DNA from: Streptomyces cellostaticus
GTDB lineage: Bacteria; Actinomycetota; Actinomycetes; Streptomycetales; Streptomycetaceae
Reading direction: 5' to 3'
DNA: 64,000 bases
Assembly: GCF_001513965.1 (NCBI RefSeq)
Contig: NZ_KQ948019.1
Span: 355,293-419,292, forward strand
Under the pieces are notes generated by a model. It did not search any database. It worked only from the letters and a program-made list of their open reading frames with translations, and had not been told where the DNA came from. A program made the translations under genes and the position numbers. How positions within the stretch are numbered: position 1 is the stretch's first letter; every line of letters starts with the position of its first letter. Shown here one piece after another: positions 35,401-47,991 of the stretch.

Positions 35401-37148
35401 CCCAGCGCGCCGCCGACGACGCCCGCCGCACCGCGCGTGCGCTGCGCGCCGAGCGCGCCGAGATCGCCGGCGCCCCCGACGACGTACCGGAGGACGGCGA
35501 GGACGCCCAGAAGGTCTCCCTGCCCGCCCTGCGCGAGGCCTACCGGGCCGCCTCCCAGGTCTACGAGAAGGTCGGCGTCGGCGCCGACCTGCGCGCCGAG
35601 CAGGCCCGCGCGGAGAGCGACGAGAGCGCGGCCCGCGCCGAACTCGACCGGCTCAGCAACAAGGTCCGCACCCGCGCCGAGCAACTGCTGCAGTCGCCGG
35701 ACGGCTCGGACGGCCCTTCCCGGCAGGCCGCCGCCGCGCGCGCGGAGGAGCTGGTGCAGCTCCTGGAGACCCGGATGTCCACCGCGAGCGAGCAGCTCGG
35801 ACGGCTGCGCGGCGAGGCCGAGCGGCACGCCCCCGAGGACGGCGCGGCACACACCGAGCTGCCCGAGGAACTCGTGCCGCGCGACGCCGAGCACGCCCAG
35901 GCCCTGCTGCGCACTGCCGCGACCGAACTCGCCGCCCGCACCGAGGCGCTGGCCGAGGCCCGGGAGGCGCACGCCGAGCTGCTGGAGGCCCACCGGGCCG
36001 CCGAGGACGCGGCCGGCGGCTTCGACGAGATCGCCGCGATGCTCCGCGACCTGCTGCGCGAGCACGCCCCCGAGGAGGAGCAGGAGGAGCCGGAGCCGTA
36101 CCCGGGCAGCCTGGAGGAGGCCCGGCACTCGGCCGCCGAGGCCCGCCGCTCGCTGCGCGGCTGCGCCGCCGACCTCTCCGCCGCCGAGTCGGCCGTGCGC
36201 GAGGCGAGCGACGTGCTCGTCCGGCACGCCAACTCCACGCGCTACGAGCAGGTCCGTACCCCCGCCCGGCAGCAGATCCGCGAACTGCCCGCCTCCGCCC
36301 TGCCCGAGCACGCCCAGAAGTGGGCGGATGCCTTCGCGCCCCGCCTGCGCGTCCTCACCGACGAGCTGGCGCAGCTGGAGCGCAACCGGGACTCGATCGT
36401 GGACCGGCTCAGGGGACTCGTCGAGTCGGCCCTCGCCACCCTGCGCTCGGCCCAGCGGCTCTCCCGCCTCCCGGAAGGCCTCGGCGAGTGGTCGGGGCAG
36501 GAGTTCCTGCGCATCCGCTTCGAGGAGCCCGACCAGGCGACCCTCACCGAACGGCTCGGCGAGGTCATCGACGACGCCACGCGTGCGGCCGTGAAGAAGA
36601 ACTCCGACCTGCGTCGCGACGGGATGTCCCTGCTGCTTCGGGGAGTCGCGGCAGCACTCCAGCCGAAGGGTGTGGCCGTCGAGATCCTCAAGCCCGACGC
36701 TGTACTGCGCGCCGAGCGTGTGCCCGTCGGGCAGATGGGCGACGTGTTCTCGGGCGGTCAGCTGCTCACCGCCGCCATCGCGCTGTACTGCACGATGGCC
36801 GCGCTCCGGTCGAACGACCGGGGGCGGGACAAGCACCGGCACGCCGGCACGCTCTTCCTCGACAACCCGATCGGCCGCGCCAACGCGACGTACCTGCTGG
36901 AGCTCCAGCGGGCCGTCTCCGACGCGTTGGGCGTGCAGCTGCTGTACACCACCGGCCTGTTCGACACGACCGCGCTGGCCGAGTTCCCGCTGGTCATCCG
37001 GCTGCGCAACGACGCCGACCTCAGGGCGGGCCTGAAGTACATCAGCGTGGAGGAACACCTCCGGCCAGGACTGCCGCAGCAGGCGCAGGCCGGAGAAGCG
37101 GTGCGCAGCGAGATCACGGCGACACGGATGTACAAGCGGCCGGCCTAG
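32436..37148 (+). CDS. MukB/JetC-like SMC ATPase (1570 aa)
   Basis: This is the largest protein in the window. The N-terminal head has a Walker A at residues 64-70 (ENGGGKS). Very long Ala/Glu/Arg-rich heptad segments follow, interrupted near the middle (about residues 610-830) by a globular hinge-like region. The C-terminal head has the ABC signature VFSGGQLLTAA at about 1438 and Walker B LFLDNP at about 1473. The residue after the Walker B Asp is Asn instead of the usual Glu. The fold is that of SMC/MukB/JetC proteins that load on DNA. The third gene of an apparent three-subunit operon; no nuclease gene follows. Confidence 0.8.
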   Translation: MYELSRVRLYSIGPAGARYADTVLDLRGVGEPVPDPAPTQAEFFEEEPSGPPRRPAPAGVLFLENGGGKSVLLKLIFSVMLPGHRNTLGGASSGVLRKFLLADDCGHVALEWQHVQTGECVVVGKVSEWRGRQVSNDPRKFAEAWYSFRPGPGLSLDNLPVAESTAVRPPVEGSSGAQGRRRTMKGFRDALMEAGKAYPHLEVYWEEIHDRWIEHLGDLGLDPELFRYQREMNADEGEAAGLFAVKKDSDFTDLLLRAVTDTRDTDGLADLVSGFGNKLGRRTELIAERDFTAGSADLLGRIVEAAEARSRARDVHGGAERRTRTLARRLSARAVQERVRAADLAQRVTAAAYAVTHSEGARERSALIAAELAYRHASLALAASEKSAAAQKRELADARTLHSAWQAAEAVLRHRAAADRVARVSAAIQEAERDAAPALAARAKAAVDLVRALQSAAESAEALANEEEERSTALQEVSDSAYRNSTAAATEAQRARSEAGHLRQRLAEVEQETAEAVRAGWLDDSTPDADPARAALAASDAEKTAVAAWDAAREAARKTTEQAREAASAESRAELTAARAADAATAAGRAHEAEQRLAEALATEERLAELLSLPGAVAAVRAGVPGPRSGADDASDGRTGPTADGQGASGTRTGAADAEASGVAHPSAEGPFTPEELDRFADELRELLDDAVSTAERHLFDLRTAAADDARILGALGDGGLLPPGPDVLATVEFLGEQGIPALPGWRYLAQAVDPADHARVLAARPELVDGVIITDPDTHARAREALGDAALLPRSAVAVGTAAALLAPTPAPDATPGDVFLVPPNPAMHDELAADEERQALRARATARDEEIRALATRLGKDRELAARLASWRTGCPAGRLTELAEAARDARAFAEETEAELAEARTARAEADEAAAEAVQVRDERQETAQKARRAADALAGLAFRLRERAGWQVKLRELADDATESEARAQACLERARAADEDRRAAQRAADDARRTARALRAERAEIAGAPDDVPEDGEDAQKVSLPALREAYRAASQVYEKVGVGADLRAEQARAESDESAARAELDRLSNKVRTRAEQLLQSPDGSDGPSRQAAAARAEELVQLLETRMSTASEQLGRLRGEAERHAPEDGAAHTELPEELVPRDAEHAQALLRTAATELAARTEALAEAREAHAELLEAHRAAEDAAGGFDEIAAMLRDLLREHAPEEEQEEPEPYPGSLEEARHSAAEARRSLRGCAADLSAAESAVREASDVLVRHANSTRYEQVRTPARQQIRELPASALPEHAQKWADAFAPRLRVLTDELAQLERNRDSIVDRLRGLVESALATLRSAQRLSRLPEGLGEWSGQEFLRIRFEEPDQATLTERLGEVIDDATRAAVKKNSDLRRDGMSLLLRGVAAALQPKGVAVEILKPDAVLRAERVPVGQMGDVFSGGQLLTAAIALYCTMAALRSNDRGRDKHRHAGTLFLDNPIGRANATYLLELQRAVSDALGVQLLYTTGLFDTTALAEFPLVIRLRNDADLRAGLKYISVEEHLRPGLPQQAQAGEAVRSEITATRMYKRPA

Positions 37149-37435
37149 CCGTCAGGCACCGACGGCGGCCCGGGCGAGGGCGGCTCCCTCACGCGCTACG
37201 AACGGGACGGCCGCACGGTCGCCGTACTCTTCGCGGACTGCCCCGCCCCTTCACGCGGGCCCGGCGAGAACTCGGGCGGGCCGAAGAAGCGGGTGGGGCC
37301 GGCTGCACTGTGAGGACGGGTGAGGACCAGCGCTGAGCGGAGTGCCCGGCCTGCCGACCGCGGCCGGCACCAGCCGCACGAGGCCACGGCCGACGCCGGG
37401 CGCCCGAGATCACCGGAACCGGCCCACCTGAAGGG
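37149..37435. other. gene-poor gap after the SMC-like gene
   Basis: No gene with a start codon is supported. In the same frame as the SMC-like gene a further 54 codons remain open after its TAG up to TGA 37311-37313, including LTRYERDGRTVAVLFADCPA, which looks coding-like but lacks any ATG, GTG or TTG start. It could be a remnant. No terminator was recognised. Confidence 0.35.
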
Positions 37436-37969
37436 TCAGGGGTGCGACAGCTGCCCGGTGCCGCCCCGCCGGCGTATCCGCTCCTGCTCCCGCAGGGCTG
37501 TCCGCTCCTGGCGTCGACGGGCGCGGCGCTCGCGGCGCAGCGAGCGGGCCGTGCTGCTCGGCTCGGAGACCACCCCGTACCGCTGGCTCCACACCTGGCG
37601 GGTCACCCACACGTCGACCACGGACCAGGTGGCCACTACCGTGCTGGCCACGCTGCTGATCACCATCGGGAACGCCAGCCAGGAGCCGGCCAGTGTGCAC
37701 AGGAACGCCACCATGGCCTGGATCAGCGTCACCGCGATGATCAGCACCGCCCGCACCGCCGCCGTACGGACCGGGTCCGGCATCCGGCGCCGCCGCGCGG
37801 GCTCTTCGACCCACAACGGCCGGTGATACAGCTCCTGCTGCCCGCCGGCGGACTCCCCGGCACGCTCACGCACCGGAATGTCGCGATCCGGCGCCTGATG
37901 GCGCCACCGCTCCGCCGAGCGCTCCGCCACGCTCTCCTCGGGCGCCTTGCGCCGCTCCGCCGTCCCCAT
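37436..37969 (-). CDS. two-helix membrane protein with basic tail
   Basis: This 177-residue protein has a polar, charged N-terminal half and two adjacent hydrophobic helices (AVRAVLIIAVTLIQAMVAFL and AGSWLAFPMVISSVASTVV). A strongly basic C-terminal tail rich in RR pairs follows (SLRRERRARRRQERTALREQ). No catalytic motif is seen. The ATG at 37969 is preferred; an upstream extension in frame is Gly/Arg-rich without a ribosome site. It is convergent with the SMC-like operon and divergent from the conservon. A link to either is not shown. Confidence 0.7.
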   Translation of the reverse strand: MGTAERRKAPEESVAERSAERWRHQAPDRDIPVRERAGESAGGQQELYHRPLWVEEPARRRRMPDPVRTAAVRAVLIIAVTLIQAMVAFLCTLAGSWLAFPMVISSVASTVVATWSVVDVWVTRQVWSQRYGVVSEPSSTARSLRRERRARRRQERTALREQERIRRRGGTGQLSHP

Positions 37970-38388
37970 CACCGTGTCACTCCCCACCGCCAGCAGACCG
38001 TCGCCCCGGTGCCCGAAGACCCCGACTCCCCAGTGGCTGCCCGGCTTGCGCTGTTTTACGCCGCCGGGGCGCGGGATGCGGCTCCTGTGGCCGATTCCGC
38101 CCCCATCTCCCATAGAGAAGGACGAACAACGGCCCGCAAAGATTCCCTACTTGCGAAAAATTCCAGCCAACTGGCTGTCCGTACTGCTTCGGCCGGTCGC
38201 GGCGCGGGCACGCACATCCCGGGCGCAATCTCCCGCAATACCCGGACAACTCGCCATCTCTCGTCGTCAGAGCGGAAGTTCATCCTCCGGACATGCCTTC
38301 GAGTTAGCTGTGGGGCGGTAGTAGGCTCGCGCCGTTTGTTGACGTACATGTGTACCCCCGGCCAGTGGGGGTCGAGCTGGGGGAGGCC
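37970..38388. other. conservon upstream region
   Basis: This 419-bp region has no gene I can support. It contains a weak candidate promoter for cvnA, TTCGAG (38298-38303) and TAGGCT (38322-38327) with an 18-bp spacer. GTACA-TG-TGTAC at about 38343-38354 is a short palindrome just before the cvnA start. A locally AT-richer stretch lies around 38140-38170. Confidence 0.4.
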
Positions 38389-41238
38389 ATGCGCTTTCGC
38401 GGGAAGTCGATCCGCCGGAAGATCGTGGCGCTGCTTCTCGTGCCGCTGGTGTCCCTGACCGCCATCTGGGGCTTCGCCACGGTACTCACAGGGCGTGAAG
38501 TCACCCGGCTCTTCCGTGTGTCCGACGTCGTGCAGAACATCGGCTATCCCGCCGACGACACGGTCCGGGTCTTGCAGCAGGAACGCCGCCAGACCCTCGT
38601 ATACCTTGCCGATCCGCGGGCGGCCGACGCCCTCTCGGCGCTGCACCGCACGCGTGCCGCCACCGACCGGGCCGTCGCCAAGATCCGCAAGAACGCCAAG
38701 GACCACGATGTCCTCGACGGCATGGACGCGGACGGCATCGAGCGCCTCACCACCGTCCTGGACGCTTTCGACGGCCTCGACTCCCTGCGCCGCAGCGTGG
38801 AGGAGCGCACGGTCAGCCGCGCCCAGGCTCTCACCCTCTACAACCGGCTCATAGACCCCTGCTACTCCCTGCTCTCCGCCCTCGACGGCATCGATGACAT
38901 CGAGATCGCAAAGCAGGGCCAGGCCCTGGTCAACATCAGCCGCGCCCGCGAGCTGCTCTCCCGCGAGGACGCCCTGCTCGGCTCCGCGCTGGTGGTCGGC
39001 AGACTCTCCCACGACGAGACCCGCGACATCTCCGACCTCATCGCCCAGCGCACCGTCCTGTACGACACCAGCCTGCCGCTGCTGCCCGCCGGGGAGCGCG
39101 AACGGTACGAACGCTTCTGGAAGAACGCCACCACCGCCCCGCTGCGCGTGGCTGAAGAGACCGTCGTCGGCACCGATGCCGGAACCCCGCGCGGCGTCAC
39201 CGCCCAGAGCTGGGACTCCGCCGCGGCCGACGTCCTCGACGAACTCGGCACCCTCGACGACCAGGCCGGCGACCGCTTCCAGGACCGGATGCGCCCCGTG
39301 GCCATCGGAGTGATCGTGCACGCGGCCGTCGCGGGCGTCCTCGGCCTCGTCGCCCTGCTGTTCTCCATCGTCCTGTCCGTGCGCGTCGGCCGCAGCCTGA
39401 TCCGCGACCTGCGCCAGCTGCGCCTGGAGGCGCATGAGGCGTCCGGAGTGCGGCTGCCCAGCGTGATGCGCCGTCTGTCCGCCGGTGAACAGGTCGACGT
39501 CGAGACCGAGGTGCCCCGGCTGGAGTACGACAAGAACGAGATCGGCGAGGTCGGCCAGGCCCTCAACACCCTCCAGCGCGCCGCCGTCGAGGCCGCCGTC
39601 AAGCAGGCCGAACTGCGGGCCGGTGTCTCCGAGGTCTTCGTCAACCTCGCCCGCCGCAGCCAGGTGCTGCTGCACAAACAGCTCACCCTGCTGGACACCA
39701 TGGAACGCAGGACCGAGGACACCGACGAACTCGCCGACCTCTTCCGCCTGGACCACCTCACCACCCGTATGCGCCGGCACGCCGAGGGCCTGGTGATCCT
39801 TTCCGGCGCCGCACCGTCGCGGCAGTGGCGCCGTCCCGTGCAGTTGATGGACATCGTCCGCGCCGCCGTCGCCGAGGTCGAGGACTACGAGCGCATCGAG
39901 GTCCGGCGCCTGCCGCGCGTCGCCGTCACCGGCCCGGCCGTCGCCGACCTGACCCATCTGGTGGCCGAACTCCTCGAGAACGCGACGGTCTTCTCGCCGC
40001 CGCACACCGCCGTCCAGGTGCTCGGCGAGCGGGTCGCCAACGGCTTCACCCTGGAGATCCACGACCGGGGTCTGGGCATGGCGGCCGAGGCACTGCTGGA
40101 CGCCAACCTCCGGCTCGCCGAGACGCCCGAGTTCGAACTCTCCGACACGGACCGGCTCGGCCTGTTCGTGGTCAGCCGCCTCGCCCAGCGCCAGAACGTC
40201 CGGGTCTCCCTTCAGCCGTCTCCCTACGGCGGCACCACTGCCGTCGTCTTCATCCCCGACGCGCTGCTCACCGACGACGTCCCGGACACCAACGGCATCG
40301 GCTTCCGCCTCGACCGGGACCGCCCCTCGAAGGAAGCCGGGCAGGCGGCGAGCCTCACCCCCGCCCGGTCGCACGCGCCGGCGCAACTGCCCGGCCTGCC
40401 GACCTCCCTGCTGGACGGCCCGGTCGAGCTGGAAGCCCCTGTGGACCTGGACGCCATCGACGACTTCCCGGGGGCATTGACGGACGAGGAGAGCGAGCGT
40501 GGCGGGCTGTTCCGCCCGCGCCGCTCCCGCGGCAGCGCCGACGACCCGGCCGCCTCCGGGCTGGGTGAGCCCCATCAGCCGGCCTCCCCGCGGGCCGACG
40601 ACGGCAACGCCGACAACAGGGCGGCCGGTGAGCGCTCCGGCGGACCTGTACCGCTGCCCCGGCGGCAGACGCCCAAGCTGGTCAGCTCGCACGGCAAGCC
40701 TGTCATCGAGCAGCGCTCCCGGCGCGGCGGCCCGGACGAGCAGCCCGCTGCCGGCCGGCGCCGCCCCGACACGGGCGGACTGGCCCCGTTGCCGGCCCGT
40801 CGGCGAGGCGAGGCGGCCCGGCGATCCACCGGGCTCGCCGGCCCCGACGACGAGCGCACGGCGCTTCCGGCGGGCAGCGCGGACGAGATCTCCAAGGCCC
40901 CGGCTCTGCCCAGACGGCCCCGGCCATCGGCGGCGGCTTCCGGTGACGGCCCGGGCGATGCGGCCCCGCCCCCCGGCGATGCGGCTCCGGAGCCCGGGCC
41001 CGGCACAGGGCCCCTGCCCCGGCGCATACGGCAGGCCAATCTGGCCCCGCAGCTGAAGCAGGAACCCGAACGGCGCCCCGAACCCGCGGCGCAGCCCGCC
41101 GACCGCGACGCCGACGAGGTCCGCAGCCGGATGGCCTCGCTCCAGCGCGGCTGGCAGCGCGGCCGTGAGGAGAACGCCGCGGGCGAGGGCGCCCAGAACG
41201 GCACAGCACCAGGAACGACTAAGGGGGACGGTCGATGA
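38389..41238 (+). CDS. cvnA: CvnA-type sensor histidine kinase-like protein
   Basis: This 949-residue protein is the sensor of a conservon. A transmembrane helix at about residues 11-32 precedes a large extracellular helical (nitrate-sensor-like) domain. A second helix at about residues 305-330, a HAMP-like linker and a HATPase domain follow (N-box HLVAELLENATVFSPP, G-box HDRGLGMA, DRLGLFVVSRLA). The C-terminal 300 residues are disordered and Pro/Arg-rich. CvnA proteins assemble with B, C and D at the membrane as a G-protein-coupled-like signalling system. GGGGGAGG precedes the ATG at 38389. It overlaps cvnB by ATGA. Confidence 0.93.
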   Translation: MRFRGKSIRRKIVALLLVPLVSLTAIWGFATVLTGREVTRLFRVSDVVQNIGYPADDTVRVLQQERRQTLVYLADPRAADALSALHRTRAATDRAVAKIRKNAKDHDVLDGMDADGIERLTTVLDAFDGLDSLRRSVEERTVSRAQALTLYNRLIDPCYSLLSALDGIDDIEIAKQGQALVNISRARELLSREDALLGSALVVGRLSHDETRDISDLIAQRTVLYDTSLPLLPAGERERYERFWKNATTAPLRVAEETVVGTDAGTPRGVTAQSWDSAAADVLDELGTLDDQAGDRFQDRMRPVAIGVIVHAAVAGVLGLVALLFSIVLSVRVGRSLIRDLRQLRLEAHEASGVRLPSVMRRLSAGEQVDVETEVPRLEYDKNEIGEVGQALNTLQRAAVEAAVKQAELRAGVSEVFVNLARRSQVLLHKQLTLLDTMERRTEDTDELADLFRLDHLTTRMRRHAEGLVILSGAAPSRQWRRPVQLMDIVRAAVAEVEDYERIEVRRLPRVAVTGPAVADLTHLVAELLENATVFSPPHTAVQVLGERVANGFTLEIHDRGLGMAAEALLDANLRLAETPEFELSDTDRLGLFVVSRLAQRQNVRVSLQPSPYGGTTAVVFIPDALLTDDVPDTNGIGFRLDRDRPSKEAGQAASLTPARSHAPAQLPGLPTSLLDGPVELEAPVDLDAIDDFPGALTDEESERGGLFRPRRSRGSADDPAASGLGEPHQPASPRADDGNADNRAAGERSGGPVPLPRRQTPKLVSSHGKPVIEQRSRRGGPDEQPAAGRRRPDTGGLAPLPARRRGEAARRSTGLAGPDDERTALPAGSADEISKAPALPRRPRPSAAASGDGPGDAAPPPGDAAPEPGPGTGPLPRRIRQANLAPQLKQEPERRPEPAAQPADRDADEVRSRMASLQRGWQRGREENAAGEGAQNGTAPGTTKGDGR

Positions 41239-41669
41239 CCGCACCGAAGGCCACCGGCCCAACGGAGACGAACAAGGTGGAGCTGAACTGGCTCCTGGAC
41301 GACCTCGTGGACCGGGTCGCCAGCATCCGCAAGGCCGTCGTGCTCTCCGGCGACGGCCTGCCCACGGGGGCGTCCAAGGACCTGACCAGGGAGGACAGCG
41401 AGCACCTGGCCGCCGTCGCGTCCGGCTTCCACAGCCTCGCCAAGGGGGTGGGCCGCCACTTCGAAGCGGGCAGTGTCCGGCAGACCGTGGTCGAGCTCGA
41501 CGATGCCTTCCTGTTCGTGACCGCCGCCGGGGACGGCAGCTGCCTCGCTGTCCTCTCGGACGCCGACTCCGACGTCGGGCAGGTCGCGTACGAGATGACA
41601 CTCCTGGTCAAGCGGGTCGGCGTACATCTGGGCACCGCTCCGCGCACCGATCTGCCCGCAGGCGGGTAG
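41235..41669 (+). CDS. cvnB: CvnB roadblock/LC7 protein
   Basis: This 144-residue roadblock/LC7-domain protein has LNWLLDDLVDRVASIRKAVV and LSGDGLPTGASKDL, the classic CvnB features. In other systems roadblock proteins bind Ras-like GTPases (MglB-MglA); here the partner would be CvnD. It starts inside the end of cvnA (4-bp ATGA overlap) and is 9 bp upstream of cvnC. Confidence 0.95.
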   Translation: MTAPKATGPTETNKVELNWLLDDLVDRVASIRKAVVLSGDGLPTGASKDLTREDSEHLAAVASGFHSLAKGVGRHFEAGSVRQTVVELDDAFLFVTAAGDGSCLAVLSDADSDVGQVAYEMTLLVKRVGVHLGTAPRTDLPAGG

Positions 41670-41678
41670 TGGGATGAC

Positions 41679-42074
41679 ATGAGCGGAGACGGTCAGGGAA
41701 GAAGCCACTGGTTCGACGACGAGGCCGGGCCGGTCGTCCGTCCCTACGCCATGACGCGCGGCCGCACCACGAGTCCGGCACAGCACCGCCTCGATCTGAT
41801 AGCGGTGGTCGGCACCGAACCCGGCGCGGGGGATCCGGATGGCGACCCGACGCTCGCCCCGGAGCACGTGGAGATCGTCGGACTGTGCCGTGACGCACCG
41901 CAGTCGGTCGCCGAACTCGCCGCGGAACTCGACCTGCCCATCGGAGTGGTGCGCGTTCTCATCGGAGATCTCGTGCACGCGGAACTCGTCCATGTGACGC
42001 GGCCGGTACCCCCGGCCGAGCTGCCGGACGAGAGTATTCTGCGCGACGTGATCAACGGCCTCCGGGCGCTGTGA
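41679..42074 (+). CDS. cvnC: CvnC DUF742 protein
   Basis: This 131-residue DUF742 protein has VRPYAMTRGRT near the start, a winged-helix-like centre (LCRDAPQSVAELAAELDLPI) and the conserved C-terminus ILRDVINGLRAL. Members are multi-subunit regulators in conservons and may contact DNA or CvnD. Normally cvnD follows immediately, with overlap; here a 3.6-kb oxoprolinase gene follows after 24 bp. Confidence 0.95.
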   Translation: MSGDGQGRSHWFDDEAGPVVRPYAMTRGRTTSPAQHRLDLIAVVGTEPGAGDPDGDPTLAPEHVEIVGLCRDAPQSVAELAAELDLPIGVVRVLIGDLVHAELVHVTRPVPPAELPDESILRDVINGLRAL

Positions 42075-42098
42075 CCGGCGCGGAAGCGGAGTAGTGAC

Positions 42099-45717
<3,619 letters not shown>

Positions 45718-45737
<20 letters not shown>

Positions 45738-46323
45738 ACGCGGCAAGCCCCCGGTCGAGCCCGTCACGCTCAAGATCCTGGTGGCCGGCGGCTTCGGCGT
45801 GGGCAAGACGACCCTCGTCGGCGCGGTCAGCGAGATCAGGCCGCTGCGCACCGAGGAGTTGCTCACCGAGGCCGGCCGCCCGGTCGACGACACCACAGGC
45901 GTGGAGGGCAAGCACACGACCACCGTGGCCATGGACTTCGGCCGCATCACCCTGCGCGAGGACCTCGTGCTGTACCTGTTCGGAACGCCCGGACAGGACC
46001 GGTTCTGGTTCATGTGGGACGAGCTGTCCGAGGGCGCGCTCGGTGCCGTGGTCCTCGCCGACACGCGCCGTCTGGAGGACTGCTTCGCCGCCGTCGACTA
46101 CTTCGAGAGGCGCGCCATACCCTTCCTCGTCGGCGTCAACTGCTTCGAAGGAGCCGACCGTTACCCTGCGGAAGCCATCCGCCAGGCCCTCGACCTGGAC
46201 GAGGACGTGCCCGTCCTGCTGTGCGACGCCCGCGACCGGGAGTCGGCCAAGGAGGTGCTGATCGGAGTCGTCCAGCATGCGATGGACTACGGGGCCGACC
46301 ACCGCCCGGCCGTCGCCACCTGA
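45718..46323 (+). CDS. cvnD: CvnD Ras-like GTPase
   Basis: This 201-residue small GTPase of the conservon type has P-loop GGFGVGKTT, switch I in the [19 protein letters not shown] region, switch [18 protein letters not shown], and a degenerate G4 [11 protein letters not shown] in place of NKxD, as usual for CvnD. It is expected to cycle at the membrane with CvnA-C. AGGAGAAG precedes the ATG at 45718, which lies inside the 3' end of the oxoprolinase gene, so translation of the two is likely linked. A strong terminator follows. Confidence 0.95.
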
Positions 46324-46333
46324 GCCACGGCAC

Positions 46334-46365
46334 GGCCCGTACCCCCGCCGACCGGGGTACGGGCC
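46334..46365. terminator. bidirectional terminator between cvnD and glpK
   Basis: GGCCCGTACCCC (46334-46345) and GGGGTACGGGCC (46354-46365) form a perfect 12-bp stem with an 8-nt loop between convergent genes. Confidence 0.8.
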
Positions 46366-46410
46366 GCGGTCTCTGTGGGGCGCACGCGCGCGGGTGCCCC
46401 ACGTACATGG

Positions 46411-46422
46411 CACGCGCGCGTG
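46411..46422. repeat. CACGCGCGCGTG palindrome (intergenic copy of an 11-copy family)
   Basis: This perfect 12-bp palindrome occurs at starts 12758, 14012, 22817, 23274, 33364, 34707, 46411, 53847, 54393, 55682 and 58140. Under the local base composition far fewer than one copy would be expected. Most copies lie inside genes; this one and 55682 are intergenic. No function is known to me. Confidence 0.6.
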
Positions 46423-46436
46423 AAGGCGCCCCGACG

Positions 46437-47957
46437 CTAGGCTTCCTCGTCCTCGAGCCAGCCGAAGCTCTTCTCCACCGCCCTGCGCCAGTTGCGGTAC
46501 TCGCGGTCGCGTACCGGTGCCTCCATCGCCGGTGTCCACTGGGCGTCCTGCCGCCAGTGCGACTTCAGCTCGTCGAGGTCGTTCCACACGCCCGTCGCCA
46601 GACCGGCCGCGTAGGCGGCGCCCAGGCAGGTGGTCTCGGACACCCGGGGCCGGATCACCGGCACGCCGAGGACGTCCGCCTGGTGCTGCATGAGCAGGTT
46701 GTTCTTGGTCATGCCGCCGTCGACCTTCAGGGTGGTGATCCGCACCCCCGAGTCCTGGTACATGGCGTCCACGACCTCGCGCGTCTGCCAGCTCGTCGCC
46801 TCCAGAACCGCGCGCGCGAGGTGGGCCTTCGTGACGTACCGGGTGAGCCCGGTGACGACCCCGCGCGCGTCGGAGCGCCAGTACGGCGCGAACAGGCCGG
46901 AGAAGGCGGGCACGATGTAGGCACCGCCGTTGTCCTCGACACTTGCCGCCAGCGTCTCGATCTCGTCGGCGGTGCGGATGATGCCGAGCTGGTCGCGGAA
47001 CCACTGGACCAGCGCGCCCGTTATCGCTATGGACCCCTCCAGGCAGTACACCGGCGCCTCACCGCCGATCTTGTAGCCCATCGTCGTCAGCAGCCCGCTC
47101 TTGGACGGCACCGGCCGCTCTCCGGTGTTGAGCAGCAGGAAGCTGCCGGTGCCGTAGGTGTTCTTCGCGGTGCCGACGTCGTAGCAGGCCTGCCCGAACA
47201 CGGCCGCCTGCTGGTCGCCCAGCGCCGAGGCCACGGGCACCCCGCCGAGCTGGCCGACAGCGGTGCCGTAGACCTCGGCGGACGACCTGATCTCGGGCAG
47301 AACCGCCTCGGGCACGTTCATCGCGGAGAGGATGGAGGGATCCCACTGGAGGGTTTCCAGGTTCATCAGCATGGTGCGGCTGGCGTTCGTCACGTCGGTG
47401 ACGTGCCTGCCGCCGTCGGTGCCGCCGGTGAGGTTCCAGATCAGCCAGGAGTCGATGGTGCCGAAGGCGATCTCGCCGCGTTCGGCGCGGTCCCTGAGAC
47501 CGGGCACATGGTCCAGCAGCCAGGCCGCCTTGGGCCCGGAGAAGTAGCTGGCCAGCGGCAGTCCGGTCTGCTCGCGGAAGCGGTCCTGGCCGTCGGTGCC
47601 GCCCAGTTCGTGACACAGGGCCGCGGTACGGGTGTCCTGCCAGACGATCGCGTTGTGCACGGGCTTGCCCGTGGCGCGGTCCCACAGGACCGTGGTCTCC
47701 CGCTGGTTCGTGATGCCGAGCGCGCTCAACTGGTCGGCGCGCAGCCCGGCCTTGGCCAGCGCCCCCGCCACCACGGCCTGCACCTTGGACCAGATCTCGG
47801 TGGCGTCATGCTCCACCCAGCCCGGCTTGGGGAAGATCTGGCGGTGCTCGCGCTGGTCCACGGCGACGATCGCGCCGCCGTGGTCGAAGATGATGCAGCG
47901 GCTGGACGTGGTGCCCTGGTCGATGGCGGCGACGTACTTCTCGGCAGTGTCCGTCAT
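46437..47957 (-). CDS. glpK: glycerol kinase
   Basis: This 506-residue FGGY-family kinase phosphorylates glycerol to glycerol-3-phosphate. It begins [17 protein letters not shown] and has the FGGY signatures [16 protein letters not shown] and [20 protein letters not shown], with [10 protein letters not shown] and [10 protein letters not shown] as additional landmarks. It lies 34 bp downstream of glpF on the same strand. No glpD or GylR-type regulator is adjacent, unlike the main gyl operon of S. coelicolor, so this may be a second glycerol locus. The start is at 47957. Confidence 0.97.
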   Translation of the reverse strand: MTDTAEKYVAAIDQGTTSSRCIIFDHGGAIVAVDQREHRQIFPKPGWVEHDATEIWSKVQAVVAGALAKAGLRADQLSALGITNQRETTVLWDRATGKPVHNAIVWQDTRTAALCHELGGTDGQDRFREQTGLPLASYFSGPKAAWLLDHVPGLRDRAERGEIAFGTIDSWLIWNLTGGTDGGRHVTDVTNASRTMLMNLETLQWDPSILSAMNVPEAVLPEIRSSAEVYGTAVGQLGGVPVASALGDQQAAVFGQACYDVGTAKNTYGTGSFLLLNTGERPVPSKSGLLTTMGYKIGGEAPVYCLEGSIAITGALVQWFRDQLGIIRTADEIETLAASVEDNGGAYIVPAFSGLFAPYWRSDARGVVTGLTRYVTKAHLARAVLEATSWQTREVVDAMYQDSGVRITTLKVDGGMTKNNLLMQHQADVLGVPVIRPRVSETTCLGAAYAAGLATGVWNDLDELKSHWRQDAQWTPAMEAPVRDREYRNWRRAVEKSFGWLEDEEA

Positions 47958-47991
47958 GGCTGTCCCTGGGTCGCTGGGTCGGGTCGCTGGG

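Noticed and set aside
32436..37148. SbcC/Rad50 nuclease-complex ATPase
   Set aside because: There is no SbcD-like partner, no zinc-hook CxxC was noticed in the coiled coil, and the two upstream genes fit a kleisin/MukE set instead.
37149..38388. A hidden JetD/MksG-type nuclease gene downstream of the SMC-like gene
   Set aside because: The only supported gene there is a 177-residue two-helix membrane protein on the other strand; no toprim motif is visible.
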